Part shown: positions 49,634 through 59,057 of the stretch, piece after piece
How the letters are laid out: the number at the start of each line of letters is the position of its first letter
How positions within the stretch are numbered: position 1 is the stretch's first letter
DNA from: Lachnospiraceae bacterium V9D3004
Lineage (GTDB): Bacteria; Bacillota; Clostridia; Lachnospirales; Lachnospiraceae
Assembly: GCA_000621985.1 (NCBI GenBank)
Contig: JHWW01000001.1
Coordinates: forward strand, 558,001-622,000
DNA length: 64,000 bases
Direction: 5' to 3'
The notes under the pieces: generated by a model
The model's input: only the letters and a program-made list of their open reading frames with translations
The model's database searches: none
Told to the model about the DNA's origin: nothing
Made by a program: the position numbers and the translations under genes

Positions 49634-50062
49634 ATGGAAGATAAGAAAGAATTAAAAGAAAATCAGTTTTCGGATACTGTGGAATCGTTATTTAAAGGAA
49701 TGGATACATTTATTACTTCCAAAACGATCGTTGGTGACGCAATAGAAGTGAGTGACGGTACAACAATACTTCCTCTTGTCGAAGTGTCTTTCGGTGTTGC
49801 TGCCGGAGCATTTGTCAATCCTAATGAAAAGAAGAATAACGGAGGCGGCGGTATGGGCGGCAAGATCCAGCCAAGTGCCGTGATCGTTGTAAAAGACGGA
49901 AATCCGAGTCTTGTGAATCTTAAGAATACAGACAGCGTTTCGAAGATCATAGATATGGTACCGGGAATATTGGACAGATTCAAGCCGAAGGATCAGGATA
50001 AGAAGAAAAAGAAAGACAATGATGAAACGGCTGAAAATCGTTCTGCTTATGAAGATGAATAA
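49634..50062 (+). CDS. ytfJ: GerW family protein (YtfJ)
   Basis: TGGAGG fits the ATG at 49634 (142 residues). The core has KTIVGDAIEVSDGTTILPLVEVSFGVAAG, a glycine-rich loop GGGGMGG and KIQPSAVIVV, the marks of the GerW/YtfJ family; YtfJ in Bacillus is needed for spore germination. The C-terminal tail is lysine-rich. Its pairing with DUF2953 is the usual one. The presence of this gene does not prove sporulation, as many non-sporing Lachnospiraceae keep it. Confidence 0.88.
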   Translation: MEDKKELKENQFSDTVESLFKGMDTFITSKTIVGDAIEVSDGTTILPLVEVSFGVAAGAFVNPNEKKNNGGGGMGGKIQPSAVIVVKDGNPSLVNLKNTDSVSKIIDMVPGILDRFKPKDQDKKKKKDNDETAENRSAYEDE

Positions 50063-50090
50063 TAAATTTTGATAAATTGTAAAAAAATAC

Positions 50091-50119
50091 TTGCAAATAA
50101 CAATTGTCTTTGTTAAAAT
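50091..50119 (+). promoter_or_regulatory. promoter for rpmB
   Basis: TTGCAA (50091-50096), a 17-base spacer and TAAAAT (50114-50119), 57 bases before the start codon. Confidence 0.65.
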
Positions 50120-50175
50120 AGTTGTGTTTGTGGCATAAGAGATATGTCAGATAGAGATTTAAGGAGGTGCGAATA

Positions 50176-50361
50176 ATGGCAAAATGTGCAATCTGCGATA
50201 AGGGTGCCCACTTCGGAATCAAAGTGAGCCATTCTCATAGAAGAAGTAATCGTATGTGGAAATCGAATATCAAATCAGTTAGAGTTAAAGTTAATGGTGC
50301 AACTAAAAGGATGAACGTATGTACTGCATGTCTTCGTTCAGGTAAAGTAGAGAGAGCATAG
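50176..50361 (+). CDS. rpmB: 50S ribosomal protein L28
   Basis: A perfect AAGGAGG (50161-50167) precedes the ATG at 50176, giving 61 residues. MAKCAICDKG, SHSHRRSNRMWKSNI and the C-terminal CTACLRSGKV are the L28 signature; the two CxxC pairs (Cys 4/7 and near 51/54) make this the zinc-binding form. It is flanked by its own promoter and terminator, so it is monocistronic. Confidence 0.97.
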   Translation: MAKCAICDKGAHFGIKVSHSHRRSNRMWKSNIKSVRVKVNGATKRMNVCTACLRSGKVERA

Positions 50362-50429
50362 TATGTTTAAAGGATCGTGCTACTCCTTTGGTATGATCCG
50401 GTGTTGTTGATATTGTTGTTATTGAAAAT

Positions 50430-50465
50430 GTCCGTCATTACATTATTGGTAATGGCGGACTTTTA
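50430..50465 (+). terminator. rho-independent terminator of rpmB
   Basis: GTCCGTCATTAC (50430-50441) pairs with GTAATGGCGGAC (50449-50460) across a 7-base loop and is followed by TTTTA. Confidence 0.85.
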
Positions 50466-50534
50466 ATTGCTTTTTGCAGGTGCATGAGTTATACTAAAAG
50501 AGAATATATATAGATCAAGAGGGGGGAACCATAT

Positions 50535-50894
50535 ATGAAGGGCAGGATGAATACCGAAATGGGAAAAATTGTGATTGATACGGACGTGATCGCTAAGTAT
50601 GCCGGAACGGCAGCAATTGAATGCTTTGGTGTTGTCGGAATGGCTACGGTAAATGTGCGCGACGGGTTTGCCAAGCTTCTTGGAAGAGGCAATCTTAAAA
50701 GAGGCGTGGAAGTTACTATTGAAGGTAATATGCTTGACATAGAACTTCATATTATTGTTGCCTATGGTGTGAGCATATCAGCTGTTGCAAGGAATCTTAT
50801 CGATACGGTAAAGTATAAGATAGAGCATTTTACCGGTATGAAAGTGGCTGATATAATCGTGAGTGTTGAAGGTGTCAAAGTAATCGAGGATTGA
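50535..50894 (+). CDS. Asp23/Gls24 family envelope stress protein
   Basis: The 119-residue protein matches the Asp23/Gls24 (DUF322) family over its whole length (GKIVIDTDVIAKYAGTAAIE, VEVTIEGNMLDIELHIIVAYG, VADIIVSVEGVKV). Its stop lies 30 bases before fakA, the conserved neighbour. The family is linked to envelope stress and, with FakA, to fatty acid handling. GGGGGG lies 9-10 bases before the ATG. Confidence 0.92.
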   Translation: MKGRMNTEMGKIVIDTDVIAKYAGTAAIECFGVVGMATVNVRDGFAKLLGRGNLKRGVEVTIEGNMLDIELHIIVAYGVSISAVARNLIDTVKYKIEHFTGMKVADIIVSVEGVKVIED

Positions 50895-50920
50895 ATTGTT
50901 GTTATTGGAGGAATTATTTC

Positions 50921-52936
50921 ATGAATACTATAGATGCAGTATTATTTCGGGATCTGTTCATTGCCGGTGTTAAGGCTCTCGAAGCGAAGAAGGAATATGT
51001 AAATGAACTGAATGTATTCCCTGTACCTGACGGAGATACCGGTACCAATATGACTATGACGGTCAAGTCGGCAGAGAAGGAAGTGCTCGCACTTACAGAT
51101 GTAACGATGGAGAATGTGTGTAAGGCTATCTCATCCGGTTCGCTAAGAGGAGCCAGAGGTAATTCCGGAGTTATACTGTCGCAGCTTCTGAGAGGATTTA
51201 CAAGAAGTATCAGAGATAATGAGCATATCGAAATTAATGATATTGCGGACGGTTTTGTGAAAGCAGTGGAAACCGCTTACAAAGCAGTTATGAAACCTAA
51301 AGAGGGCACGATTCTTACGGTTGCCAAGGCAGGAGCGTATATAGCATCATATCTTGCTGATTTTGATCTGGATCCCGTTACATATACGGAAACAATCATA
51401 TCATATATGAGGGAGATCCTTGATAAGACTCCGGAGATGCTTCCGGTGTTAAAAGAAGCAGGCGTTGTTGATTCTGGCGGAGAAGGTCTCTTGATCGTTC
51501 TTGAAGGAGTCAGAGATGAACTTAAGAGCAAACTGCCGGTTGCTTCAGGTGTTAAGGTTGATCTATCGGGATTTGACAAGGAAGGTTATTCGGATATGCT
51601 TCAAGGCAAGGACAAACAATCAAAGAGCTCTGATAAGAAGAACCAGGAAAAGAAGAATCAGGACAAGCGATCGGAAGATAAAAAGCATTCTGAGAAGATA
51701 TTGGGTAATATCAGCAAAATAGCCAAAAAAGTTAAGGGCGGTGATATAAGTACTGCTGATATCAGATTCAGATATTGTACCGAATTCATAATATTGACTG
51801 AGATTGAATTTGACAGGAGCAAAGAAAAGGAATTAAAGATCTTTTTGGAAGCGATAGGAGATTCGATAGTTGTTGTTGCGGATGATGATATTGTAAAAGT
51901 CCATGTTCATACGAATATGCCCGGTATCGCTATCCAGAAAGCGCTTACATACGGTCAGCTTACCAGCATGAAGATCGATAATATGCAGGAAGAGCATAAT
52001 GAACGTCTTAAGCTTGATGAAGAAAAGGCAGAGCCGTCAGAGCCGGAGAAGACACCCGAAGTAGGCAGAGCCGATTCTTCGGATGATGCAGAGGATGAAC
52101 AGACAGTTGGAGATGATAAAAATGCCGGCGAAGATAATAAAGACAATTATGAGAATTATGGCAAAGATATTGAAGGTGACTATACAGGATCGAATGAAGA
52201 TAGTGAAACTTTTGCATCCGTCGAAGAAGACGAAGGATTCGATCAGTATGACAGCGACAACCTGAAACTGCCCCGCAAACCGGTAGGATTCATTACTGTA
52301 TCGGCCGGCGACGGACTCAGTGATATATTTGCCGGTCTTGGCGCAGATCTCGTTATCGAGGGCGGACAGACAATGAATCCGAGTACGGAAGATATACTTA
52401 ATGCCATCGAGAATATTAACGCTGACACGATATTTATACTGCCAAACAATTCCAATATCATCCTTGCTTCACAACAGGCGGCAAGTCTGGTAGAGGATAA
52501 AGAAGTTATCGTGATCCCGTCAAAGACTATACCACAGGGTATCATGGCATTGATCAATTATATGGCAAACCGCTCGGTAGAAGATAATGAGAAGATCATG
52601 ACTGAAGAGATGAAGCGTGTGAAGTCAGGTGCGGTTACATATTCCATAAGAGATACGGTCATTCAGGGAATAGATATCAGACAGGGTGATATCATGGGAA
52701 TAGGCGAATCCAAGATCGTAAATGTCGGAGCGCAGGTTGTGGCAACGACTGTTGAACTTATCGAGAGTCTTATAGATGAAGGATCTGAACTTGTTTCCAT
52801 CTATTACGGTTCGGGAACGACCGAGGATGAAGCGAATCTGATCGCGGATAACGTAAGCAGAAAATATCCGGATATAGATGTTGAAGTTCATTACGGCGGT
52901 CAGCCGGTATATTATTACTATCTGTCGGTAGAATAG
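50921..52936 (+). CDS. fakA: DAK2/DegV fatty acid kinase subunit A (YloV)
   Basis: TTGGAGG is correctly spaced for the ATG at 50921 (671 residues). The DAK2 (DhaL) domain occupies 1-~205 with the ATP/Mg site NVFPVPDGDTGTNM and GARGNSGVILSQLLRGF. The middle and C-terminal domains (about 275-360 and 450-671) match FakA, which phosphorylates fatty acids held by FakB. Two low-complexity inserts are unusual: a Lys-rich one (~225-265) and a Glu/Asp-rich one (~365-445). They lengthen the protein by ~110 residues over the usual ~550. It sits between asp23 and recG as in many Firmicutes. Confidence 0.9.
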   Translation: MNTIDAVLFRDLFIAGVKALEAKKEYVNELNVFPVPDGDTGTNMTMTVKSAEKEVLALTDVTMENVCKAISSGSLRGARGNSGVILSQLLRGFTRSIRDNEHIEINDIADGFVKAVETAYKAVMKPKEGTILTVAKAGAYIASYLADFDLDPVTYTETIISYMREILDKTPEMLPVLKEAGVVDSGGEGLLIVLEGVRDELKSKLPVASGVKVDLSGFDKEGYSDMLQGKDKQSKSSDKKNQEKKNQDKRSEDKKHSEKILGNISKIAKKVKGGDISTADIRFRYCTEFIILTEIEFDRSKEKELKIFLEAIGDSIVVVADDDIVKVHVHTNMPGIAIQKALTYGQLTSMKIDNMQEEHNERLKLDEEKAEPSEPEKTPEVGRADSSDDAEDEQTVGDDKNAGEDNKDNYENYGKDIEGDYTGSNEDSETFASVEEDEGFDQYDSDNLKLPRKPVGFITVSAGDGLSDIFAGLGADLVIEGGQTMNPSTEDILNAIENINADTIFILPNNSNIILASQQAASLVEDKEVIVIPSKTIPQGIMALINYMANRSVEDNEKIMTEEMKRVKSGAVTYSIRDTVIQGIDIRQGDIMGIGESKIVNVGAQVVATTVELIESLIDEGSELVSIYYGSGTTEDEANLIADNVSRKYPDIDVEVHYGGQPVYYYYLSVE

Positions 52937-52949
52937 CATGGAGGATGCA

Positions 52950-54986
52950 ATGCATTGGGATGATAGTGTTAAGGTTGTTAAGGGTATAGGTGACAAGACA
53001 GCGGGATTGCTAGATAAGCTTGGGATATATACCGTAGGCGATCTTGTACAGTATTATCCAAGGGATTATGACAGATATAAGGATATCGTCCCGATATCGA
53101 CCATAAGCCCCGGGCAGGATGTTGTAATTGAAGGAACTCTTGCAGCAAGACCTTCATCGACTAAGTTAAGGAATCTTACCATTGTGAATGCACGTTTAAA
53201 GGATTCTACCGGAAGTATAAAGGTTACATGGTTTAATATGCCGTTCCTTGCAAGAACTCTTAAGATGGGCACATATTATATAATGAGGGGCAAAGTATCT
53301 TATAAAAATGATTCATTTGTTATCGAACAGCCCCGGATGTATTCAAAACAGGAGTATTATTCGGGAAGAAACAAACTTCTTCCCATATACAGACTTACTA
53401 AAGGAATAAGTAATAATAATATCAGTAAATATATACAGACAGCAGTTAATACGGTAGATTTTGAGAATGATTATCTCCCGGCAAAGTATTGTCGGGAGAA
53501 TTCGCTTTATTCGAGGACCAAAGCCATCAGATCCATCCATTATCCCGCAGACAGGGATGATGTCATAAAAGCAAGGAAAAGACTTGCATTTGATGAATTC
53601 TTCTTGTTTCTTATATCATTACGCCGGCTAAAAGGATTAAATACCAACAGAATAACCACGGATGCATACCGTGATTCCGGAGTATGCGAAAGATTTATAG
53701 AGAATCTTCCCTATAAGTTGACCAAAGCGCAGTTAAGAGTCTGGAATGAGTTAAAAACCGATATGATGTCCGGCTGTGTGATGTCAAGGCTGATACAGGG
53801 TGATGTAGGCTCGGGAAAGACGATACTTGCGGCGGTTGCTTTATTATTTAATTATGATAACGGTTACCAGGGCGTTATCATGGCGCCGACCGAGGTGCTT
53901 GCAAAACAGCATTATGAATCATTTGACAGGTTGTATAAGGATACAGGTATACGTACGGGACTCCTTACGGGCAGTATGACTGTCTCAGCCAAAAGGAAGA
54001 TGTATGAGGAGATAGCGTGCGGCAATATTGATGTTATTGTCGGCACACACGCGGTTATACAGGAAAAGGTGATATATAACAGGCTCGGACTTGTAATAAC
54101 CGACGAACAGCACAGATTCGGCGTCAGACAGCGCGTTGATCTGGCCGAAAAAGGTGATTCGCCACATACGATAGTGATGAGTGCGACGCCAATCCCAAGG
54201 ACACTGGCGATGATAATATACGGTGATATGGATATATCCGTTGTAGACGAGCTTCCTGCGGGAAGGATTCCGATCAAGAACTGTGTTGTGGGAACAAACT
54301 ACAGGAATGCCGCATATAAGCTTATGGTAAATGAAGTAAGAGCCGGTAATCAGGTCTATATAATATGTCCTATGATAGAAGACAGTGAGGACAGTGATCT
54401 TGAGAGTGTCGAAGGATATGAGAAGAAGCTTTTTAGCGTGATGCCCGAAGACATAAGAATATCTATCCTTCACGGGAAAATGTCAGCGTCCGAAAAGAAT
54501 CGCATAATGGAAGAATATGTTGCAGGGAATATTGATATACTTATCTCAACAACTGTAATAGAAGTCGGTATAAATGTTCCGTCGGCAACCGTTATGATGA
54601 TAGAGAATTCCGAAAGATTCGGACTTGCCGCACTTCATCAGCTCAGAGGAAGGATCGGAAGGGGTAACAGACAGAGTTATTGTGTGTTCATGCACGGAGA
54701 TACGGGCGAGGAGAATATAAAAAGACTTGAAGTGCTGAATCATTCCAATGACGGATTTCATATTGCTTCCGAAGATCTTAAGCTTCGCGGTCCCGGTGAT
54801 CTGTTCGGAATAATGCAAAGCGGAGAACTGGTATTCAGATACGCAGACATATACAGCGACTCCGATGTGCTGATGCTTGCCAATGATATGGTAAAGAGCA
54901 TGGATATGGATAAAGTGAATGAACTTATGGAAACGTACTCCTATCTGAACAGATACCGTATCGGCGATGAAAATGTGGGACTTTAG
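52950..54986 (+). CDS. recG: ATP-dependent DNA helicase RecG
   Basis: GGAGG fits the ATG at 52950, giving 678 residues; an ATG at 52938 is also in frame. The N-terminal wedge/OB domain (VVKGIGDKTAGLLDKLGIYTVGDL) precedes helicase motifs GDVGSGKT, MAPTEVLAKQHY, TDEQHRFGVRQR, SATPIPRTLAM, TTVIEVGINVPSA and QLRGRIGRG. RecG remodels stalled forks and Holliday junctions. It follows fakA by 13 bases. Confidence 0.96.
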   Translation: MHWDDSVKVVKGIGDKTAGLLDKLGIYTVGDLVQYYPRDYDRYKDIVPISTISPGQDVVIEGTLAARPSSTKLRNLTIVNARLKDSTGSIKVTWFNMPFLARTLKMGTYYIMRGKVSYKNDSFVIEQPRMYSKQEYYSGRNKLLPIYRLTKGISNNNISKYIQTAVNTVDFENDYLPAKYCRENSLYSRTKAIRSIHYPADRDDVIKARKRLAFDEFFLFLISLRRLKGLNTNRITTDAYRDSGVCERFIENLPYKLTKAQLRVWNELKTDMMSGCVMSRLIQGDVGSGKTILAAVALLFNYDNGYQGVIMAPTEVLAKQHYESFDRLYKDTGIRTGLLTGSMTVSAKRKMYEEIACGNIDVIVGTHAVIQEKVIYNRLGLVITDEQHRFGVRQRVDLAEKGDSPHTIVMSATPIPRTLAMIIYGDMDISVVDELPAGRIPIKNCVVGTNYRNAAYKLMVNEVRAGNQVYIICPMIEDSEDSDLESVEGYEKKLFSVMPEDIRISILHGKMSASEKNRIMEEYVAGNIDILISTTVIEVGINVPSATVMMIENSERFGLAALHQLRGRIGRGNRQSYCVFMHGDTGEENIKRLEVLNHSNDGFHIASEDLKLRGPGDLFGIMQSGELVFRYADIYSDSDVLMLANDMVKSMDMDKVNELMETYSYLNRYRIGDENVGL

Positions 54987-55011
54987 AATGTTTAAAGGGT
55001 AAAAAATAAGA

Positions 55012-55093
55012 TGCCGGTGGCCGGACTCGAACCGGCACGAATCGCTTCGCATGATTTTGAGTCATGTGCGTCTACCAATTCCGCCACACCGGC
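55012..55093 (-). tRNA. tRNA-Leu (anticodon CAA)
   Basis: On the minus strand a 7-bp acceptor stem (GCCGGTG/CACCGGC), D arm, anticodon stem CATGA/TCATG with loop CTCAAAA (anticodon CAA), a long class II variable arm (GCGAAGCGATTCGT region) and T arm GCCGG-TTCGAGT-CCGGC are all present. The long variable arm and the anticodon fit Leu. CCA is not encoded. It is antisense to the recG-polA direction. Confidence 0.96.
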
Positions 55094-55162
55094 ATGCAAC
55101 ATTAGGATTATAGCATAATAATCTGAAATATGCAATAAGAAGATAGAAAGAGAAGGGTGATC

Positions 55163-58036
55163 ATGAAGAAGATATTATTGATGGACGGACACAGTATTCT
55201 TAACAGGGCATTTTACGGGGTGCCGGAGCTTACCAACAGTAAGGGATTGCACACTAATGCGGTATACGGGTTTCTTAACATATTGTTTAAGGAGATGGAT
55301 GAGGAGAAGCCTGATATTATCACGGTGGCTTTTGATGTTAAGGCACCAACTTTCAGACATGAGAGATATAAGGAATATAAGGGGACGAGAAAGCCCATGC
55401 CGGCAGAGCTTCATGAGCAGGTGCCTGTTATTAAAGAAGTGCTTAAGAGCATGAATATAAATGTTATTGAGAGACCGGGATATGAGGCCGACGATATACT
55501 CGGAACGATAGCCGGGATGGCCGAGAGAGCAGGTTTTGAAGTTGTTATAGTATCCGGTGACAGGGATCTTCTTCAGCTTGTGACGGATAAGGTGACATTA
55601 AGGATACCAAAGACGAAAGGCGGAAGAACTGTAGTTGAGGATTATACACCTGACAAGGTAAAGGAGGTATACAGTCTTACGCCTGCACAGATTATAGATC
55701 TTAAGGGACTCATGGGTGATTCTTCCGATAATATACCGGGACTTCCCGGTGTTGGTGAGAAGACGGCCACCAAACTATTGCTTCAATACGGAACAGTCGA
55801 GGAAGTTCTTGCCCATGCAGAGGAGATTACGCCAAATAAGGCAAGGAATGCTGTTATGGAGCATGGAGAACTTGCCACATTAAGTAAGGAACTGGCAACG
55901 ATCAAGACGGATTGTGAGCTTGATTACAGTCTTGATGAATGCGATATAAATGACATGTTCAATGAGAATGCATACATTTTGTTAAAGGATCTTGAATTCA
56001 AGAGTCTGCTTGAAAGATTCAGGGAAGGAAGCAAAACTTCGACAGATATTCAGACAGGATATGATATTATATCGGATATTAACAAGATAAGAGAGCGTCT
56101 TGATGCCATGATCGAAGACTGCAGCAGAGAGTCAGATCCGGTCATATCGTTCAGAATGTTGAATAATCATGCTGTAGTATGGACATGGAACAAAGACAAA
56201 GATGCGTTGGTCACGGTTGCGGGAATTGATAATCCGTTCGCTGATAATCCCTTTGTTTCCGATGTTTGTGGGGAGAGTCCGTTTGATTGTGATGATGAAA
56301 ATGATGATTCCGATAAAATAACTACAGCAGTAGAATCACTTGGGGCCGCCCATGATGAGAGGCTGAATAATGGCCTGAACAGGTACATGAATACGATCAG
56401 ATCATATCTGAATAAGATAAATGAGAATTATATTTCTCTTGTAATGCATAATGTAAAACAAAACCTTTATTTAATAAATTTTGATGGTTTAGGTGCTGAT
56501 AATAGCATATTTAATCATGATTATACAGAAAATGATGATATGAGATGCGATAATGCTTTGGATCGTACGGATAATCTCCATGATATAGGCATTATGGCAT
56601 ACCTTCTTAATCCTCTTAAGGATTCTTATGATGCGGATGATATAGCGAGAGATTATCTGGGAATTCAGATACAATCTTATTCGGAACGTTTCGGTAAGAA
56701 AAAGCCGGAACAGGTGATAGAGGAAAACCCTGAAGATATGTATGAATTCGCAGTTACGCAGAACAGAGTCGTATGGGAGGCATTTCCCGCAGTTTGTGAA
56801 GAGATAAAAAAGGCAGGAATGGAGGATCTGTATCGTAACATAGAGATGCCTCTTATATTTACACTGTATAATATGGAAAATACAGGCATAAAAGCCAACA
56901 AGACTGCTCTTAAAGAATACGGTGACAGTCTTGTGAGCAGGATAAGCGAGCTGGAAGAACTGATATACGGATATGCGGGTGAGAGCTTCAATATTAATTC
57001 GCCAAAGCAGCTGGGTGTCATATTATTTGAAAAGATGAAGCTTCCATATGGAAAGAAGACCAAGACAGGATATTCGACTTCGGCAGATGTACTTGACAAG
57101 TTGAGGTTTGAAGACCCGATCGTTCCGGCAGTGCTTGAATACAGACAGCTTACCAAGCTTAAATCAACATATGCGGACGGACTTGCCGGATATATTGCGG
57201 AAGACGGAAGGATACACGGTCATTTTAACCAGACTATAACGGCAACGGGAAGAATAAGCAGTACGGAGCCTAATCTTCAGAACATTCCGATAAGAATTGA
57301 GCTTGGCAGGCAGATAAGGAAAGTATTCGTACCGAGAGAAGGATGTATATTCCTTGATGCGGATTATTCACAGATAGAGCTGAGAGTTCTTGCTCATATG
57401 TCCGGTGATGAGAGCTTGATAGAAGCATATAATGAAGGAAAAGACATTCACACAATAACTGCAGCCAAGGTATTTCATGTGGAACCGGGAGAAGTAACTC
57501 CGGATCTTAGGCGTAAGGCAAAGGCTGTCAACTTTGGGATTGTATATGGGATCAGTTCCTTCGGACTCGGACAGGACCTTGGGATCGGAAGGAAAGAGGC
57601 GGAAGAATATATTAAGAGATATTTTGAGACATATCCGGGGATCAAGCAGTTCCTTGATGATCTTGTAAAGGATGCCAAAGAAACCGGTTACAGCTATACC
57701 ATGTTCGGAAGAAGGAGACCGGTTCCTGAGCTTAAGTCAGGTAATTTCATGCAGCGCTCATTCGGTGAGAGAGTTGCGATGAACGCACCTATTCAGGGAA
57801 CGGCCGCCGACATTATCAAGATTGCCATGATAAATGTAGAGAAAAAGCTTAAAGAGGAAGGACTAAGCACAAAAATGATCCTTCAGGTGCATGATGAACT
57901 GCTTCTTGAAGTTCCTCTTGAAGAAGAAGAGAAGGCTGCAAGGATCCTTCGTGACGAGATGATGAATGCCGCCGATATGAAGGTGAAGCTTCTTGCAGAG
58001 GTGGCCAGAGGAAATGACTGGTATGAGGCCAAGTGA
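55163..58036 (+). CDS. polA: DNA polymerase I
   Basis: The ATG at 55163 follows AAGGG; a GTG at 55157 is in frame. The 957-residue protein has a 5' nuclease domain (1-~290; MDGHSILNRAFYG, YEADDILGT, SGDRDLLQL, GLMGDSSDNIPGLPGVG), an exonuclease-like domain (~300-560) and the polymerase domain (~560-957) with motif A DADYSQIELRVLAHMSGD, motif B RRKAKAVNFGIVYG and motif C VHDELLLEV. The DxE metal motif of the 3'-5' proofreading site is not visible and an acidic insert (~375-395) lies there, so proofreading is probably lost, as in many Firmicute Pol I proteins. It is followed after 123 bases by coaE. Confidence 0.95.
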   Translation: MKKILLMDGHSILNRAFYGVPELTNSKGLHTNAVYGFLNILFKEMDEEKPDIITVAFDVKAPTFRHERYKEYKGTRKPMPAELHEQVPVIKEVLKSMNINVIERPGYEADDILGTIAGMAERAGFEVVIVSGDRDLLQLVTDKVTLRIPKTKGGRTVVEDYTPDKVKEVYSLTPAQIIDLKGLMGDSSDNIPGLPGVGEKTATKLLLQYGTVEEVLAHAEEITPNKARNAVMEHGELATLSKELATIKTDCELDYSLDECDINDMFNENAYILLKDLEFKSLLERFREGSKTSTDIQTGYDIISDINKIRERLDAMIEDCSRESDPVISFRMLNNHAVVWTWNKDKDALVTVAGIDNPFADNPFVSDVCGESPFDCDDENDDSDKITTAVESLGAAHDERLNNGLNRYMNTIRSYLNKINENYISLVMHNVKQNLYLINFDGLGADNSIFNHDYTENDDMRCDNALDRTDNLHDIGIMAYLLNPLKDSYDADDIARDYLGIQIQSYSERFGKKKPEQVIEENPEDMYEFAVTQNRVVWEAFPAVCEEIKKAGMEDLYRNIEMPLIFTLYNMENTGIKANKTALKEYGDSLVSRISELEELIYGYAGESFNINSPKQLGVILFEKMKLPYGKKTKTGYSTSADVLDKLRFEDPIVPAVLEYRQLTKLKSTYADGLAGYIAEDGRIHGHFNQTITATGRISSTEPNLQNIPIRIELGRQIRKVFVPREGCIFLDADYSQIELRVLAHMSGDESLIEAYNEGKDIHTITAAKVFHVEPGEVTPDLRRKAKAVNFGIVYGISSFGLGQDLGIGRKEAEEYIKRYFETYPGIKQFLDDLVKDAKETGYSYTMFGRRRPVPELKSGNFMQRSFGERVAMNAPIQGTAADIIKIAMINVEKKLKEEGLSTKMILQVHDELLLEVPLEEEEKAARILRDEMMNAADMKVKLLAEVARGNDWYEAK

Positions 58037-58043
58037 GTACGCA

Positions 58044-58131
58044 GGCAAGTACGCATGCAGATATGAATCACTTAGGAAGATGCAGATCCGGTGAAAGAAC
58101 GGAGCGGGCAAGTATGCATGCGGATATGAAT
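58044..58131. repeat. 25-bp imperfect direct repeat between polA and coaE
   Basis: 58044-58068 and 58107-58131 share 23 of 25 bases (ggcaagtaYgcatgcRgatatgaat), 63 bases apart. Cause unknown. Confidence 0.6.
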
Positions 58132-58159
58132 ATGATAAGACACGGAAGGTTGTGAAGTT

Positions 58160-58942
58160 ATGATAGTTATCGGTCTGACCGGTGGTATAGGAAGCGGTAA
58201 GAGTACTGTCCTTCAGATTATGAGGGAAGATTATTCGGTTCATACACTTCTTGCTGATGATATAGGAAAGAAGGCATTTGAAGTTGGGACGGATACATAT
58301 AATATGATGGTAAGATCTTTCGGCGAAGATATTCTAACCGGAGAGAAGACCATAGATAAGTCGAAACTCGCTTCCATCATTCTGAATGATGATAAGAAGC
58401 TTAAGATACAGAACGAAATAGTGCATCCTTACGTTACAAAAGAAATTAAATCAGAATTAAACAAATTAAGAGGCTTTGAAATTGTGGCTGAAAATCATGA
58501 TTTTGCGAGTGATAATTCTGTAGATGGGGGACATCATGAAGCATCTGCAACAGACATGGGAGGTCATTTGCAGGATGCCGACACACAACGTGCCGAATAC
58601 CGCCGTGCCGAATGCTGCCATGACGCATATCGGGATTGTCAGGCATTCACCCCGACACATCTTCCGGTTATCGTTGCAGTTGAATCTGCCATCCTGTATG
58701 AAGCGGGCTGTGATTCACTGTGTGATGAGGTATGGGTTGTTACAGCCACGGATGAGACCAGAATCAGCAGACTCGCTGATAATCGCGGATATTCAAAAGA
58801 ACTCAGTCAGTCATTTATGTCAAGACAGATGAGCGAAGAGGAATATATAAAAAAAGCTGACAAAGTAATATATAACAACGGTTCTGTGGAATCTCTTCGG
58901 AAGCAGCTTGCGATTCTTATGGCGAAGATCACTCTTAAGTAG
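58160..58942 (+). CDS. coaE: dephospho-CoA kinase with internal insertion
   Basis: The enzyme phosphorylates dephospho-CoA, the last step in CoA synthesis. GLTGGIGSGKST (P loop), LLADDIGKKAF, IVHPYV, VAVESAILYEAGC, VTATDETRISRL and SRQMSEEEYIKKADKVIYN are all present. At 260 residues it is ~60 longer than usual: residues ~112-170 are an insert rich in His, Asp, Cys and Ala (HHEASATDMGGH, ECCHDAYRDC) containing a 15-base tandem duplication at 58589-58618. The insert falls between helix and catalytic strand, so it is probably a surface loop. GGAAGG precedes the ATG. Confidence 0.92.
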   Translation: MIVIGLTGGIGSGKSTVLQIMREDYSVHTLLADDIGKKAFEVGTDTYNMMVRSFGEDILTGEKTIDKSKLASIILNDDKKLKIQNEIVHPYVTKEIKSELNKLRGFEIVAENHDFASDNSVDGGHHEASATDMGGHLQDADTQRAEYRRAECCHDAYRDCQAFTPTHLPVIVAVESAILYEAGCDSLCDEVWVVTATDETRISRLADNRGYSKELSQSFMSRQMSEEEYIKKADKVIYNNGSVESLRKQLAILMAKITLK

Positions 58943-59057
58943 GTACACATTCTCTGTCAAAAAAATGCTAGTACATCGTAAATAAATCATCTGACACATT
59001 CACTTGCCTGATTGTACATATGTTGCTTCACCCTCATTCGGCAATGTTCACGGTTCA

